Positions 16,881 to 25,368 are shown, counted from the stretch's first letter. The stretch is DNA of 64,000 nucleotides from Flavimobilis sp052324925 (GCA_052324925.1 JBQPRE010000001.1); one strand, 5' to 3'. Notes: a model not told the origin generated them from the sequence alone. A program made the numbers and translations.

Positions 16881-16910
16881 AAGGCCCCCGCCCGTCAGGG
16901 CGGGGGCCTT
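16881..16910. terminator. Bidirectional terminator between bS22 and HAD genes
   Basis: A perfect 13-bp stem (16881-16893 with 16898-16910) with loop GTCA. The arms start AAGG and end CCTT, so a short A/T edge exists in both directions, which suits the convergent genes. Confidence 0.8.
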
Positions 16911-16996
16911 CGTCGTCCCAGGCTGCGGGCAGGCACGCGGGACCAGACCTGCCGCGCGGAGTCGCCCTGCGGCGGACTCCGGTGGCGGGAGCCCGG

Positions 16997-17863
16997 TCAG
17001 CGGCTCCGGAACGACCGGGTCGCCGAGCGTGCGATGAGCCCGAGCACCCACGCGGCCCCGGCCCACGAGGCGGTCTTGAGCGACCGCTTGGCGAGGCGGC
17101 GCTTACCGCGGAACTCCCGCATGGGCCAGCCACGCTCGCTCGCGAGGCGCCGCAGACGAGGCTCGGGGTTGATCGCGCACGGGTAGCCGACGCTCGAGAG
17201 CAGCGGGATGTCGTTGGCCGAGTCGCCGTAGGCGTACGACGCCTCAAGGTCGATGCCGCGCTTCTCGGCAAGGGCGCGCACGCCGTCGGCCTTGGACTCG
17301 CGGTGCATGAGCTCGCCGACGAGCCGACCCGTGTAGACGCCGTCGACGTGCTCGGCGACCGAGCCGAGCGCTCCCGAGGCGCCGAGGCGCTGGGCGATGA
17401 GCGCGCCGACCTCGATCGGCGCGGCGGTGACGAGCCACACCTCGTGCCCGGCTGCGAGGTGCGCGTCGAGGATCCGGCGCGTGCCGGGGAAGATCCGCGA
17501 GACGAGCGCCTGGTCGTACACCTCTTCGCCGATCGCCGTCACCTCGGCAACCGAGTGGCCCTTGATGATGAGGAGCGCGCGGTCCCGCACCGAGCCGATG
17601 TGCTCGTTGTCCTCGCCGAGGATGACATAGCGCATCTGCTGGATCGCGGCGAAGACGAGGTCGCGTACGCGGAAGAACTCACGCTTGTACAGCCCGATGG
17701 CGAGGTGGAAGGACGACGCGCCACGAATGATGGTGTTGTCGACGTCGAAGAATGCTGCGGTGACGGTCCCGGGGGCGGGAGAGTCGGGCATGATGATGCC
17801 CTCCGGCGCCTGACCAGGGACCGGGGGCAAGGAGCCCGAGCTCGAAGGTTCGTTGCGCGCCAT
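16997..17863 (-). CDS. HAD-IB family phosphatase
   Basis: 288 residues. HAD motif I FFDVDNTI supplies the nucleophile Asp, motif II is LVTAAP, and motif IV is YGDSANDIPLLSSVG. The C-terminus is basic with a short hydrophobic stretch (AGAAWVLGLI) that may touch the membrane. This subfamily (SerB-like) dephosphorylates small molecules; the substrate is unknown. The ATG at 17863 follows a TAGAGT -10 (17871-17876) by seven bases, indicating leaderless translation. It is divergent from the glutaredoxin-like gene only 37 bases away. Confidence 0.88.
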   Translation of the reverse strand: MARNEPSSSGSLPPVPGQAPEGIIMPDSPAPGTVTAAFFDVDNTIIRGASSFHLAIGLYKREFFRVRDLVFAAIQQMRYVILGEDNEHIGSVRDRALLIIKGHSVAEVTAIGEEVYDQALVSRIFPGTRRILDAHLAAGHEVWLVTAAPIEVGALIAQRLGASGALGSVAEHVDGVYTGRLVGELMHRESKADGVRALAEKRGIDLEASYAYGDSANDIPLLSSVGYPCAINPEPRLRRLASERGWPMREFRGKRRLAKRSLKTASWAGAAWVLGLIARSATRSFRSR

Positions 17864-17870
17864 GTCGTCC

Positions 17871-17894
17871 ACTCTAGTGACCGCTCCGTAGGGT
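17871..17894. promoter_or_regulatory. Back-to-back -10 elements for two divergent leaderless genes
   Basis: TAGAGT on the minus strand (17871-17876) serves the HAD gene and TAGGGT on the plus strand (17889-17894) serves the glutaredoxin-like gene. Only 12 bp separate them, so each -35 region must lie inside the other gene. Confidence 0.65.
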
Positions 17895-17900
17895 TGGCTC

Positions 17901-18152
17901 ATGCAGACCGAGGTCAGGGTTCGTCTCATCACTCGTTCGACGTGTTCGCTGTGCGACGTAGCACGCGAGACCGTGGCCGCCGTGTGCGCCGATGAAGGTG
18001 TGGCATGGGAGGAGCGCGACGTCGACTCGGACCCCGCGCTGCTCGCTGAGCACGGCGAGCACGTGCCGGTCGTTCTCGTGGACGGGGCGCAGGTGGGCTT
18101 CTGGCGGATCCCCGAGAAGCGGCTGCGTCTGTTCCTCCAGGGCCCGCGGTGA
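17901..18152 (+). CDS. Glutaredoxin-like protein (DUF836 type)
   Basis: 83 residues with a thioredoxin fold and the active site STCSLCD (Cys15, Cys18), plus the conserved cis-Pro segment HVPVVLVDG. It is probably a small thiol-disulfide oxidoreductase. Its stop overlaps the rex start by four bases, so it is translated together with the NADH/NAD sensor. The ATG follows a TAGGGT -10 by six bases. Confidence 0.85.
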   Translation: MQTEVRVRLITRSTCSLCDVARETVAAVCADEGVAWEERDVDSDPALLAEHGEHVPVVLVDGAQVGFWRIPEKRLRLFLQGPR

Positions 18153-18811
18153 ACGCTGGGCCGGCGGTGTCGGGGCGGTCTCTTCCGCCGCCCACGCTCG
18201 AACGCCTTCCCGTGTACGTGCGGGTGCTCGACGAGCTGGCGCGGCATGGCGAGACGACGGCGTCCTCGACGCGGGTCGCCGAGCTTGCGGGGGTTGCGCC
18301 CGCTCAGGTCCGCAAGGACCTGTCGCGGCTCGGCACGTACGGCACGCGGGGTGTCGGGTACGACGTGCGTGACCTGGCCGCGCACGTGCGCAACGCGCTG
18401 CACCTCTCGGACAAGCACAGGGTTGTCGTCGTGGGTGCGGGGCACCTGGGGCAGGCGGTCGCGCGGTACGGGGGCCTGCGGGCGCGCGGGTTCGAGGTGG
18501 TGGCTCTCACCGACGTGGACCCGGTGATCGTCGGGCGCAGCGTGGATGGCGTGCTCGTGCGTCACGAACGCGATCTCACCGAGGTGGTGGCGTCGACGCA
18601 CGCGACGATGGCGGTGCTCGCGGTTCCGACGGGCGCTGCGCAGGCGGCGCTCGACGCGCTCGCGGTCGCGGGGGTTGCGTCGGTCCTCAGCTTCGTCCCG
18701 GGGCGGTTCGACGTTCCCGACGGGATGGCGCTGCGCGTCGTCGATGTGGCCGCCGAGCTCCAGATCCTCTCGTTCTACGCGTCGAGCAGGGGGGTGACGA
18801 CGCGGTCGTGA
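18149..18811 (+). CDS. rex: Redox-sensing transcriptional repressor Rex
   Basis: 220 residues. The N-terminal winged helix (VRVLDELARHGETTASSTRVAELAG and AQVRKDLSRLGTYGTRGVGY in the family pattern) is followed by a Rossmann domain VVVVGAGHLGQAVARYGG that binds NADH/NAD+. Rex typically represses respiratory genes when NADH is low. The nuo operon in this window is an obvious candidate target, but I found no TGTGAANNNNTTCACA-type site before nuoA. The GTG at 18149 overlaps the preceding stop. The usual hemA-type neighbours are absent. Confidence 0.93.
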   Translation: MNAGPAVSGRSLPPPTLERLPVYVRVLDELARHGETTASSTRVAELAGVAPAQVRKDLSRLGTYGTRGVGYDVRDLAAHVRNALHLSDKHRVVVVGAGHLGQAVARYGGLRARGFEVVALTDVDPVIVGRSVDGVLVRHERDLTEVVASTHATMAVLAVPTGAAQAALDALAVAGVASVLSFVPGRFDVPDGMALRVVDVAAELQILSFYASSRGVTTRS

Positions 18812-18883
18812 CCCGGCGGCGGGCCGGGTCCGGTCCGGTCTCGACCGGCGGACGGGGGGTGGGCCCGGCGGGCTCGGCCGGGC

Positions 18884-18889
18884 TATCGT
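18884..18889 (+). promoter_or_regulatory. -10 element of the trp leader transcript
   Basis: TATCGT ends seven bases before the leader-peptide ATG at 18897, so the leader peptide is probably read from a leaderless mRNA. Confidence 0.6.
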
Positions 18890-18896
18890 GTCCGAC

Positions 18897-18932
18897 ATGT
18901 TCGCGACGACCAGCTGGTGGCACCGCCTCTAG
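18897..18932 (+). CDS. trpL: trp operon leader peptide
   Basis: An 11-residue peptide, MFATTSWWHRL, with tandem Trp codons (18915-18920), ending in TAG. It lies directly before a mutually exclusive hairpin set and a terminator, in front of the fused anthranilate synthase. Ribosome stalling at the Trp codons when charged tRNA-Trp is scarce would prevent termination. Confidence 0.9.
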   Translation: MFATTSWWHRL

Positions 18933-18995
18933 GCGGTGTGTTCGCGACCTCTCACGACCACGGACCGCCCATGACGGGTGGTCCGTTCTGTCTTT
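18921..18995 (+). promoter_or_regulatory. Transcription attenuator of trpEG (pause hairpin, antiterminator, terminator)
   Basis: Region 1:2 is CACCGCC (18921-18927) with GGCGGTG (18932-18938). The terminator 3:4 is a 10-bp stem (18961-18970 with 18976-18985, one G-U pair) followed by TTCTGTCTTT (18986-18995). GGCGGT of region 2 (18932-18937) can instead pair with ACCGCC of region 3 (18964-18969), forming an antiterminator. Stalling on the Trp codons would cover region 1 and free region 2, the classic attenuation logic. Confidence 0.88.
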
Positions 18996-19028
18996 CCGGG
19001 CTCCTCGTCGGACCCCAGGAGACCCCCC

Positions 19029-20987
19029 ATGACCAGCCCCCACGAGTCGACGTCGGCTCTGTTCGCCGGACTGCGCCCACCCTTCGCCCTCATCTCCCGC
19101 GATGGCGGTGACGTCGAGGTGCTGCGCGGCGACGCGGTCGATGTCAGCCTGCTCGACGACATTCCCCTGCACGACGCGGCCGGGCGCGCCCAGGAGGTGC
19201 TCGCGCTCGTTCCGTTCCGGCAGGTGCGCGAGCTCGGCTTCGATGCGGTCGACGACGGCGCGCCGCTGCGCTGCCTCGTCGTTCGCGAGCGCGCGCTCGT
19301 CGCGCGCGGCGCGGCGCTCGATGCGCTCCCGGCCGAGCCTGTCGCCGTGGCCGACGAGGGGTTCGACGTGGATGACGACGCGTATGCGGCGATCGTCCAG
19401 CGCGTCATCGACGACGAGATCGGGCGCGGCGCCGGGTCGAGCTTCGTCGTGCGCCGTGACCGGCACGGCCGCGCCCCGGAGGACCCGACGACGGCCGCGC
19501 TCACGTGGTTCCGCAGCCTGCTCGCGACCGAGCAGGGCGCCTACTGGACGTTCGCGATCGTCACGGACGATCACGTGGCGGTCGGAGCGACGCCCGAGGT
19601 CCACGTGTCCGTCACGTCGGGCGAGGTGACGATGACGCCGATCTCGGGGACGCTCCGCCATGGTGAGGCGCCGCCGACGCGTGAAGACCTGCTCGAGTTC
19701 CTTGCGTCGACCAAGGAGACCGAGGAGCTCTTCATGGTCGTCGACGAGGAGCTCAAGATGATGAGCGCCGTGTGCCCGGACGGCGGGAGGGTCTCGGGGC
19801 CGCACCTGCGGACGATGTCGCGGCTCACGCACACCGAGTACGTCCTCGCAGGCCAGACGCAGCGGGACCCCCGTGACGTGCTGCGCGCGACGATGTTCGC
19901 GCCGACCGTGACGGGCTCGCCCATGCGTTCCGCGTGCACGGTGCTCACGCGACACGAGGGGCGTGGACGGGGCTACTACGCGGGGGTTGCCGCCCTGTTC
20001 ACGCCGCGTGCGGGACAGGCTGCGCATGATCTCGATGCGCCGATCCTCATCCGCACGGCGTACCTCGCGGGCGGCCGCCTCACTGTCCCGGTGGGCGCGA
20101 CGATCGTGCGCCATTCGGATCCGGTGGCCGAGACCGCTGAGACGGTCGCGAAGGCCTCCGGTGTCCTCGGAGCTCTCGGCGTCGTGCCCCGGCCCGTGCG
20201 CGCACCGTCCCCGGTCGGGGCGCACACGGACCCCGGCGTGCTCACTGCGCTCGCGGCCCGCAACGACCGCCTCGCGTCGTTCTGGCTCGATGATCAGGGC
20301 GCGCCCGGGGACGTCGGCTCCGTGGAGCTTTCGGCGGTCGAGGGCCAGGCGGGCAGGACTGCCCTCGGGGCCGTGTCAGGCCGGCCCGTGCGCGCGGTCG
20401 TCGTCGACGCCGAGGACGCCTTCACGACGATGCTCGCCCACCAGCTCCGTCACCTCGGCATCGACGCGACCGTCGCCCCGTGGGACGCCGTGACGGACGA
20501 GACGCTCGAGGCGGCCGACCTCGTCGTCGCGGGGCCCGGCCCGGGCGATCCGCGAGACCGGTCGCCGCGCCTCGACCGCCTCGCGAGCATCGTCGACACG
20601 CGCCTCGTCCAGGGGCGTCCTCTTCTCGCGGTGTGCTTGAGCCATCAGGTCGTCGCGCACCGTCTCGGCCTGCCCCTGCGGCCCCTGCCTACACCGCGCC
20701 AGGGGTATCCGCTCGAGGTCGAGCTCGACGGCGAGCGCGCTCTCGTCGGCTTCTACAACACGTTTGCGGCCTACACCCGGCAGGGAACGACGTCGGTCGC
20801 GACAGACGTGGGCGACGTGCGGGTGGTGGCAGGGGAGGCGGGTGAGGTGCACGCGCTGCTCGGGGAGAGCTTCGCGAGCGTTCAGGGGCACCTGGAGTCC
20901 GTGCTGTCGCGGGACGGCCTGCGTGTGCTCACGCGTCTGCTCACGCACGTGCTGCGCTCGCCCGTCCGGGCCGCGTACGGAGCGTAG
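19029..20987 (+). CDS. trpEG: Fused anthranilate synthase, TrpE-TrpG type
   Basis: 652 residues. The first part is a chorismate-binding domain (ITPISGTLRHGEAP near residue 203, then FMVVDEELKMM). The second, from about residue 455, is a class I glutamine amidotransferase with nucleophile Cys536 (LLAVCLSHQ) and the His621/Glu623 pair. It converts chorismate and glutamine to anthranilate. The ATG at 19029 follows AGGAGACC. The attenuator upstream ties it to tryptophan supply. Fused enzymes of this layout also include PhzE-like proteins of secondary metabolism, but no phenazine genes are near. The amidotransferase His motif reads QGHLES rather than QFHPES. Confidence 0.9.
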   Translation: MTSPHESTSALFAGLRPPFALISRDGGDVEVLRGDAVDVSLLDDIPLHDAAGRAQEVLALVPFRQVRELGFDAVDDGAPLRCLVVRERALVARGAALDALPAEPVAVADEGFDVDDDAYAAIVQRVIDDEIGRGAGSSFVVRRDRHGRAPEDPTTAALTWFRSLLATEQGAYWTFAIVTDDHVAVGATPEVHVSVTSGEVTMTPISGTLRHGEAPPTREDLLEFLASTKETEELFMVVDEELKMMSAVCPDGGRVSGPHLRTMSRLTHTEYVLAGQTQRDPRDVLRATMFAPTVTGSPMRSACTVLTRHEGRGRGYYAGVAALFTPRAGQAAHDLDAPILIRTAYLAGGRLTVPVGATIVRHSDPVAETAETVAKASGVLGALGVVPRPVRAPSPVGAHTDPGVLTALAARNDRLASFWLDDQGAPGDVGSVELSAVEGQAGRTALGAVSGRPVRAVVVDAEDAFTTMLAHQLRHLGIDATVAPWDAVTDETLEAADLVVAGPGPGDPRDRSPRLDRLASIVDTRLVQGRPLLAVCLSHQVVAHRLGLPLRPLPTPRQGYPLEVELDGERALVGFYNTFAAYTRQGTTSVATDVGDVRVVAGEAGEVHALLGESFASVQGHLESVLSRDGLRVLTRLLTHVLRSPVRAAYGA

Positions 20988-20993
20988 ACGCCC

Positions 20994-21032
20994 GACGGGC
21001 CTCCCCTCCCGCATGGGGAGAGGAGGCCCGTC
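20994..21032. terminator. Bidirectional terminator between trpEG and the S8 protease gene
   Basis: GACGGGCCTCC and its complement GGAGGCCCGTC form the base of a long stem with a GCAT-containing loop, between convergent genes. Confidence 0.7.
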
Positions 21033-21053
21033 GAGGGGCGGTGAGGTCAGCCG

Positions 21054-24000
21054 TCAGCCGACGAACGACCTCGCGTGCTTGCCGCGCTTGATGTGGTCCC
21101 GCTCCTTGTGGTGCTTCTTGCCCTTGGGCGGCTTCGTCGGCGACGAAGCGCTCGGCAGTGTGAGCACCTCTGCGCGCTTGCCCTCGTCACCGTGCAGGTG
21201 GATGACGAGCGCGGTGGCGCCCTGTGCCGCGGACGAGCCGAGCGTGTAGCCGATCGTGCCCCGTGCATCGACATAGAGCGGCGAGCCGATGACGATGTCC
21301 GGGTCGGCGACGTCGAAGCTGAGGGCTCCTGACGTGTCGACGTCTTCGTTCGTGTAGGCAGAGAACATGCCGACCTGGTAGGTGACGGGGAACGACGTGG
21401 CCGCGCTCGTCATTCCGATCGCAGCCGGGTCCACCGGGATGAGCAGGACGTTCGTGTCGAACACATTGGTGTCGACGTCCCCGCTGGCGAAGTTCGCTGG
21501 GACGATCGAGACGAGTGCGCCCGTGCTCAGATCGACGAGGAGTGCTTCAAGCAGGTCGGTTCCCGAGATGTTCTGCACGAACACCTCGTAGTCGGCCCGC
21601 CCGTCGCCGTCGACGTCCATGTCGACGTAGGGGATCGTCGTGTTGCCGATCGTCGCCCAGTCGCCCCACGTCGCGATGCCGAACCACATGAGACCGTCCG
21701 CGTAGCCGCCCTCGCCGGCGACGGAACCGGCGCCCACGTAGCGCAGGTCACCGGCCCGCTCCGAGGCGATCGACACGCACTGGGTCGTCACGTCTGCCGA
21801 GCAGCGCGGGAGGCGCGCGGACGTCTCACCGAGCGTGAGGACAGACGCGTACGACGTATAGGCGCTCGAACCCGAGCCCTGTTCGACGCCCTTGCCGCGC
21901 AGCTCGATCGCGGGACTGGACGTGCGGTGCTTCGAGATGGACGCCTTCGTCTGCGACGTCGGCTTGGCCGCGCCGTAGACGGGGACCCGCAGCTCGTGGT
22001 CGCGTGCCGTGAGCACGAGGCGCCCCGAGGCGTCAGCGAGGAACTGGCGTGCCTCGTCGGCGCCCGTGTACGGGTTGACCTGGGTTGCGGCCATCGTCGG
22101 GTCGATCGTGCGGCGCAGCGCGCTCGGCTTGACGACCATCGTCACCGTGACCTTCGCGGTTGAACCGGCGCGCACCTTCACGCGAGCAGGCGAGACGCGG
22201 TAGGAGACGCCGGGCTGCTCGGTTGCCGGGGAGTAGCTCACTCGGACGTGCTGCGTCGTGCGCCCCGTGTTCCGGACGGTCACGGTGCGACGCTCGGTGA
22301 CGGTGCCGCGTGAGATCGGTGCGGCAACGACGCCGAACGACGCCGAGATGGCACCCGAGCCCGCCTCCGCATACGCGATGAGGTCGGTCGTCACGGCCGA
22401 GAGCGCGTCGACGCGACCTGCGCCGACACGCGCCGGACCGTAGGCGACTCCGTCGTCCGTGCGGACATCGTGCGTGGCCGTGTTCATGATGGCGGCCTTG
22501 ACCCGCTCGACGTCCCACGACGGATGCGTCGCGCGCACGAGCGCGGCGATTCCGGCGACGTGGGGTGCGGACATCGACGTGCCGTTGTTCGTCGCTGCCC
22601 CCGTGCCTGTTCCGACGGCGACCGAGCTGATCGTGTCGCCGGGTGCAGCGACGTCAGGCTTGACGACGCCGATCGACCCGTGGACGCCACGGGAAGAGAA
22701 GCTGCTCACGGTGTCACCGACCTCGTCGGTGATGTCCTTGATCGAGCCGGCGAGCGCACCGTCGAAGGTCACGCGCAGCGTTCCGGCGGCGGCGGCCGCG
22801 GCCAGTCGTGCCGTCTGCGTGGCCGGGAGCTGGATGATCGGGATGTCGTCGTTCCCGGAGATCCCGGCGGCGAACACATCAAGGTCCGAGGTGAAGATCG
22901 CACCGATCGCACCGGCGGCGGTGACGTTGTTGGCGCGGGCGGCAGAGCCGCAGCGTCGGGTCGCGTCGTTGTCGTCCCACGTGAGCCACGCGACGCGTCC
23001 GGAGACCCGGGCGGCCTCGGCTGCGCTCAGTGCGGCGCAGCCGTCCGAGTTCGATCCGTCGATCGTCGCGACGTCGCCTGTCACCGGGGCGGCGGACCAG
23101 TCGTAGGAGATCGAGAACTGGCCGGGGAGGATGCCTGCGAGGTCCGCGGGAGCCTCGACCTTGAGACCGTCGCGCAGCTGGTAGGGGTCGACCGAGCTCG
23201 CGACCGCGAGTCCGCGCACGGCGTTGCCGGGCGAGCCGCCGGTGTCGGTGAGGTCGCCGTTGTTGCCTGCGGACAGCACGGGCAGGACGCCGTGGGTCGC
23301 GAGCTTGTCGATGACGAGGTTCTCGGGGTCGTCGGCGACGCCGTAGTCGGAGCCGAGCGAGAGGTTGACGACGTCGAGCTTGTCGCTGAGGTCACCGTCG
23401 CCGTTGGGGTCGAGCGCGCGGTCGAGCGCCGCGATGACTTCGTTCGTCGAGCCCGTGCAGCCGAAGACCTTGAGTGCGTACAGGCTCGCGTGGGGTGCGA
23501 CGCCCGGGCCGACCCGCATGTCGAGCAGGCCCTCAGCGGTGAGGGTTCCGTAGTCGCCCGTGAACGTCGACCCGTCGGCGAGGACGCCGAATCCCGCCGC
23601 GCTTCCAGCGACGTGCGAGCCGTGCCCCTGGCAGTCGAGCGGGTTGGGGTCCGGGTGGGGGACGGGCTGGTAGTCGTCGGCGTCGGGGTCAGCGTTGTAG
23701 TTGTTGCCGACGAAGTCGTAGCCGCCGATGACCTTGGCGGTGGGGGTCCACGCGTCTGCTGAGGCTGCGAGCGCGGTGTCGTAGGCCGCGACGGTGCCTG
23801 GGCCGCCGAACCCGGCGTGCGTGTAGTCGATCCCGGTGTCGATGACGCCGATCGTCACGCCTTCGCCGGTTTCTCCGAGGTTCTGCCAGGTCGCAAGGGC
23901 GCGTGTGAAGGCGTCGGCTCCGGCGTTGGCGGGCTTCTTCGGGATGATCGGCATGATCGCGACGACGTCGGCGCGGTCAGCGAGCTTGACGAGGGTGTCG

Positions 24001-24425
24001 GCGTCGGCACGCAGCGCGACGCCGGGGACGGCGTTGGAGACCTCGTAGAGGGCGGTGGCGCGCTTGTCGGTGCGGCGGGCCTCGGAGAGGACTGAGTCGG
24101 CCGTGCGTCCGACGGCGGCGCGGCGGTCCTTGACTGCCTTGCGCTTGGCGGCCGTTCCCGAGGCGCTGGCTGCGGCGTCGGCCGCGCCGCTCCCTGCGAG
24201 CTGGACGAAGACGGAGCGGGTCCCTGAGAGCGTCCCGAGTCCTCCGAGGAGCTTGGTGTTCTTCGCGAGGGTGCGTGGTGGTGCGGTGGGGGCGGGTTGT
24301 GCGGTGCCCCCGGGGTCGTCAGCCGCGGCGGCGGTCCCGGCGGCACCGACGGTGCCGAGGGCGAGCGCTGCGGTGACGGAGGTGACGAGCCAGGCGCCTG
24401 GGCGCCGTGAGGTTCGAGCAGACAT
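21054..24425 (-). CDS. Large secreted subtilisin-family (S8) serine protease
   Basis: 1123 residues. A signal peptide ends near AAA-ADD (about 35) and an I9-like propeptide runs to about residue 165. The S8 domain has the triad Asp196 (VIDTGID), His268 (GHGSHVAG) and Ser617 (GTSMSAPHVAG), with oxyanion Asn388. A PA-type insertion occupies roughly residues 430-560. After the catalytic domain come a beta-sandwich (TVRNTGRTTQHVRV) and a long C-terminal region containing a calcium-loop-like DVDGDGRADYE. The last 25 residues are strongly basic. No LPXTG anchor is present. GGGAGG precedes the ATG. It is probably an extracellular nutrient-acquiring protease. Confidence 0.92.
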   Translation of the reverse strand: MSARTSRRPGAWLVTSVTAALALGTVGAAGTAAAADDPGGTAQPAPTAPPRTLAKNTKLLGGLGTLSGTRSVFVQLAGSGAADAAASASGTAAKRKAVKDRRAAVGRTADSVLSEARRTDKRATALYEVSNAVPGVALRADADTLVKLADRADVVAIMPIIPKKPANAGADAFTRALATWQNLGETGEGVTIGVIDTGIDYTHAGFGGPGTVAAYDTALAASADAWTPTAKVIGGYDFVGNNYNADPDADDYQPVPHPDPNPLDCQGHGSHVAGSAAGFGVLADGSTFTGDYGTLTAEGLLDMRVGPGVAPHASLYALKVFGCTGSTNEVIAALDRALDPNGDGDLSDKLDVVNLSLGSDYGVADDPENLVIDKLATHGVLPVLSAGNNGDLTDTGGSPGNAVRGLAVASSVDPYQLRDGLKVEAPADLAGILPGQFSISYDWSAAPVTGDVATIDGSNSDGCAALSAAEAARVSGRVAWLTWDDNDATRRCGSAARANNVTAAGAIGAIFTSDLDVFAAGISGNDDIPIIQLPATQTARLAAAAAAGTLRVTFDGALAGSIKDITDEVGDTVSSFSSRGVHGSIGVVKPDVAAPGDTISSVAVGTGTGAATNNGTSMSAPHVAGIAALVRATHPSWDVERVKAAIMNTATHDVRTDDGVAYGPARVGAGRVDALSAVTTDLIAYAEAGSGAISASFGVVAAPISRGTVTERRTVTVRNTGRTTQHVRVSYSPATEQPGVSYRVSPARVKVRAGSTAKVTVTMVVKPSALRRTIDPTMAATQVNPYTGADEARQFLADASGRLVLTARDHELRVPVYGAAKPTSQTKASISKHRTSSPAIELRGKGVEQGSGSSAYTSYASVLTLGETSARLPRCSADVTTQCVSIASERAGDLRYVGAGSVAGEGGYADGLMWFGIATWGDWATIGNTTIPYVDMDVDGDGRADYEVFVQNISGTDLLEALLVDLSTGALVSIVPANFASGDVDTNVFDTNVLLIPVDPAAIGMTSAATSFPVTYQVGMFSAYTNEDVDTSGALSFDVADPDIVIGSPLYVDARGTIGYTLGSSAAQGATALVIHLHGDEGKRAEVLTLPSASSPTKPPKGKKHHKERDHIKRGKHARSFVG

Positions 24426-24614
24426 GCGGTCCTCCCGGTTGGTTCACGAGACGCCGGGCGCGCGGGTGCGCGCTCGAAGACGCCCGACGCAGCCACGTCG
24501 GGTGCCTGGGCGCACGTCGTCGGGCGCCCAGTCCCGTGACGAGCCTGCTCCTGTGGGAGCGTGGCCGCAATCGGAGAGGGGGTGGAGCGAGGGGTGAAGT
24601 GCTTCCGGACGTGC
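24426..24614. other. Intergenic region upstream of the S8 protease
   Basis: About 190 bases without a supported gene. It presumably holds the protease promoter on the minus strand. I could not identify convincing -35 or -10 elements. Confidence 0.4.
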
Positions 24615-24650
24615 GACAGCCCCCTGCGTCCGGGGACGCAGGGGGCTGTC
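24615..24650 (-). terminator. Terminator downstream of the YceI-family gene
   Basis: The arms GACAGCCCCCTGCGTCC and its exact complement form a stem of about 15-17 bp with a very short loop, 18 bases beyond the YceI stop. Confidence 0.8.
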
Positions 24651-24667
24651 GGGGCGTGCGGGTGCGG

Positions 24668-25216
24668 TCAGGCTTGCTTGATCGCCGAGACGTCGAGCGC
24701 GATGGCGACCTTGTCGGAGACGAGGACGCCGCCGGCCTCGAGCGCCGCGTTCCACGTGATGCCCCACTCCTTGCGGGAGATGGTCGTCGTGGCCTCGAAC
24801 GCTGCGCGGGGGTTGCCGAAGGGGTCGGTCGCCGAGCCCGTGTACTCGAGGTCCAGGGTGACGGGCTTGGTGACGCCCGCGATCGTGAGGTCGCCGACGA
24901 CCGTGAAGTCGTCGCCGTCAGCGGTGACGGAGGTCGAGGCGAACGTCCACGTCGGGTTGGTCTCGGTCGCGAAGAAGTCGGCCGACTGGAGGTGGCCGTC
25001 GCGGCCTGCGTCGCCCGTGGCGATGCCCGTGGCGTCGAGCGTCGCGGTGACCGAGGAGGTCTCGATGGTCTCGCCGACGGTGATCGTGGCCTCGGTGACG
25101 GGGACGGTTCCGCGGACCTTGGAGATGCCTGCGTGACGGACGGTGAAGCCGGCCTGGGTGTGCGTGGGGTCGGCGACGTAGGTCCCGGCGACGAGGTTCG
25201 TGGGCAGAGCAGTCAT
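24668..25216 (-). CDS. yceI: YceI-family lipid-binding protein
   Basis: 182 residues of the lipocalin-like YceI fold: the start AGTYVADPTHTQAGFTVRH is the family signature, followed by repeated beta-strands. There is no signal peptide, so it is cytoplasmic, unlike E. coli YceI. Members bind isoprenoid or other amphiphilic lipids; a link to menaquinone is speculative. The ATG at 25216 follows GTGAGGACC; longer readings lack such a site. It is divergent from a MarR regulator that may control it. Confidence 0.9.
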   Translation of the reverse strand: MTALPTNLVAGTYVADPTHTQAGFTVRHAGISKVRGTVPVTEATITVGETIETSSVTATLDATGIATGDAGRDGHLQSADFFATETNPTWTFASTSVTADGDDFTVVGDLTIAGVTKPVTLDLEYTGSATDPFGNPRAAFEATTTISRKEWGITWNAALEAGGVLVSDKVAIALDVSAIKQA

Positions 25217-25279
25217 GGTGTGGTCCTCACTGTGGCGGTCTGCGGTGGTCGTAGTCGATCCACCCGCATCGATTGTCGG

Positions 25280-25296
25280 TTCAAGTGAATGTTCAA
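25280..25296. promoter_or_regulatory. Candidate MarR operator between yceI and marR
   Basis: TTCAAGTGAATGTTCAA contains two direct TTCAA copies and small inverted repeats (TTCAnnTGAA and GAAnnTTC) in an otherwise GC-rich divergent promoter region. MarR proteins often bind AT-rich TTGAA-type palindromes. Assignment to this regulator is inference. Confidence 0.5.
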
Positions 25297-25368
25297 TGAG
25301 ATTAGCCCGTGCGGCCGCGGTCCGCAACACTAGAGGTCGAAATCCCTACAGATAGACGCGGAGGCTTC

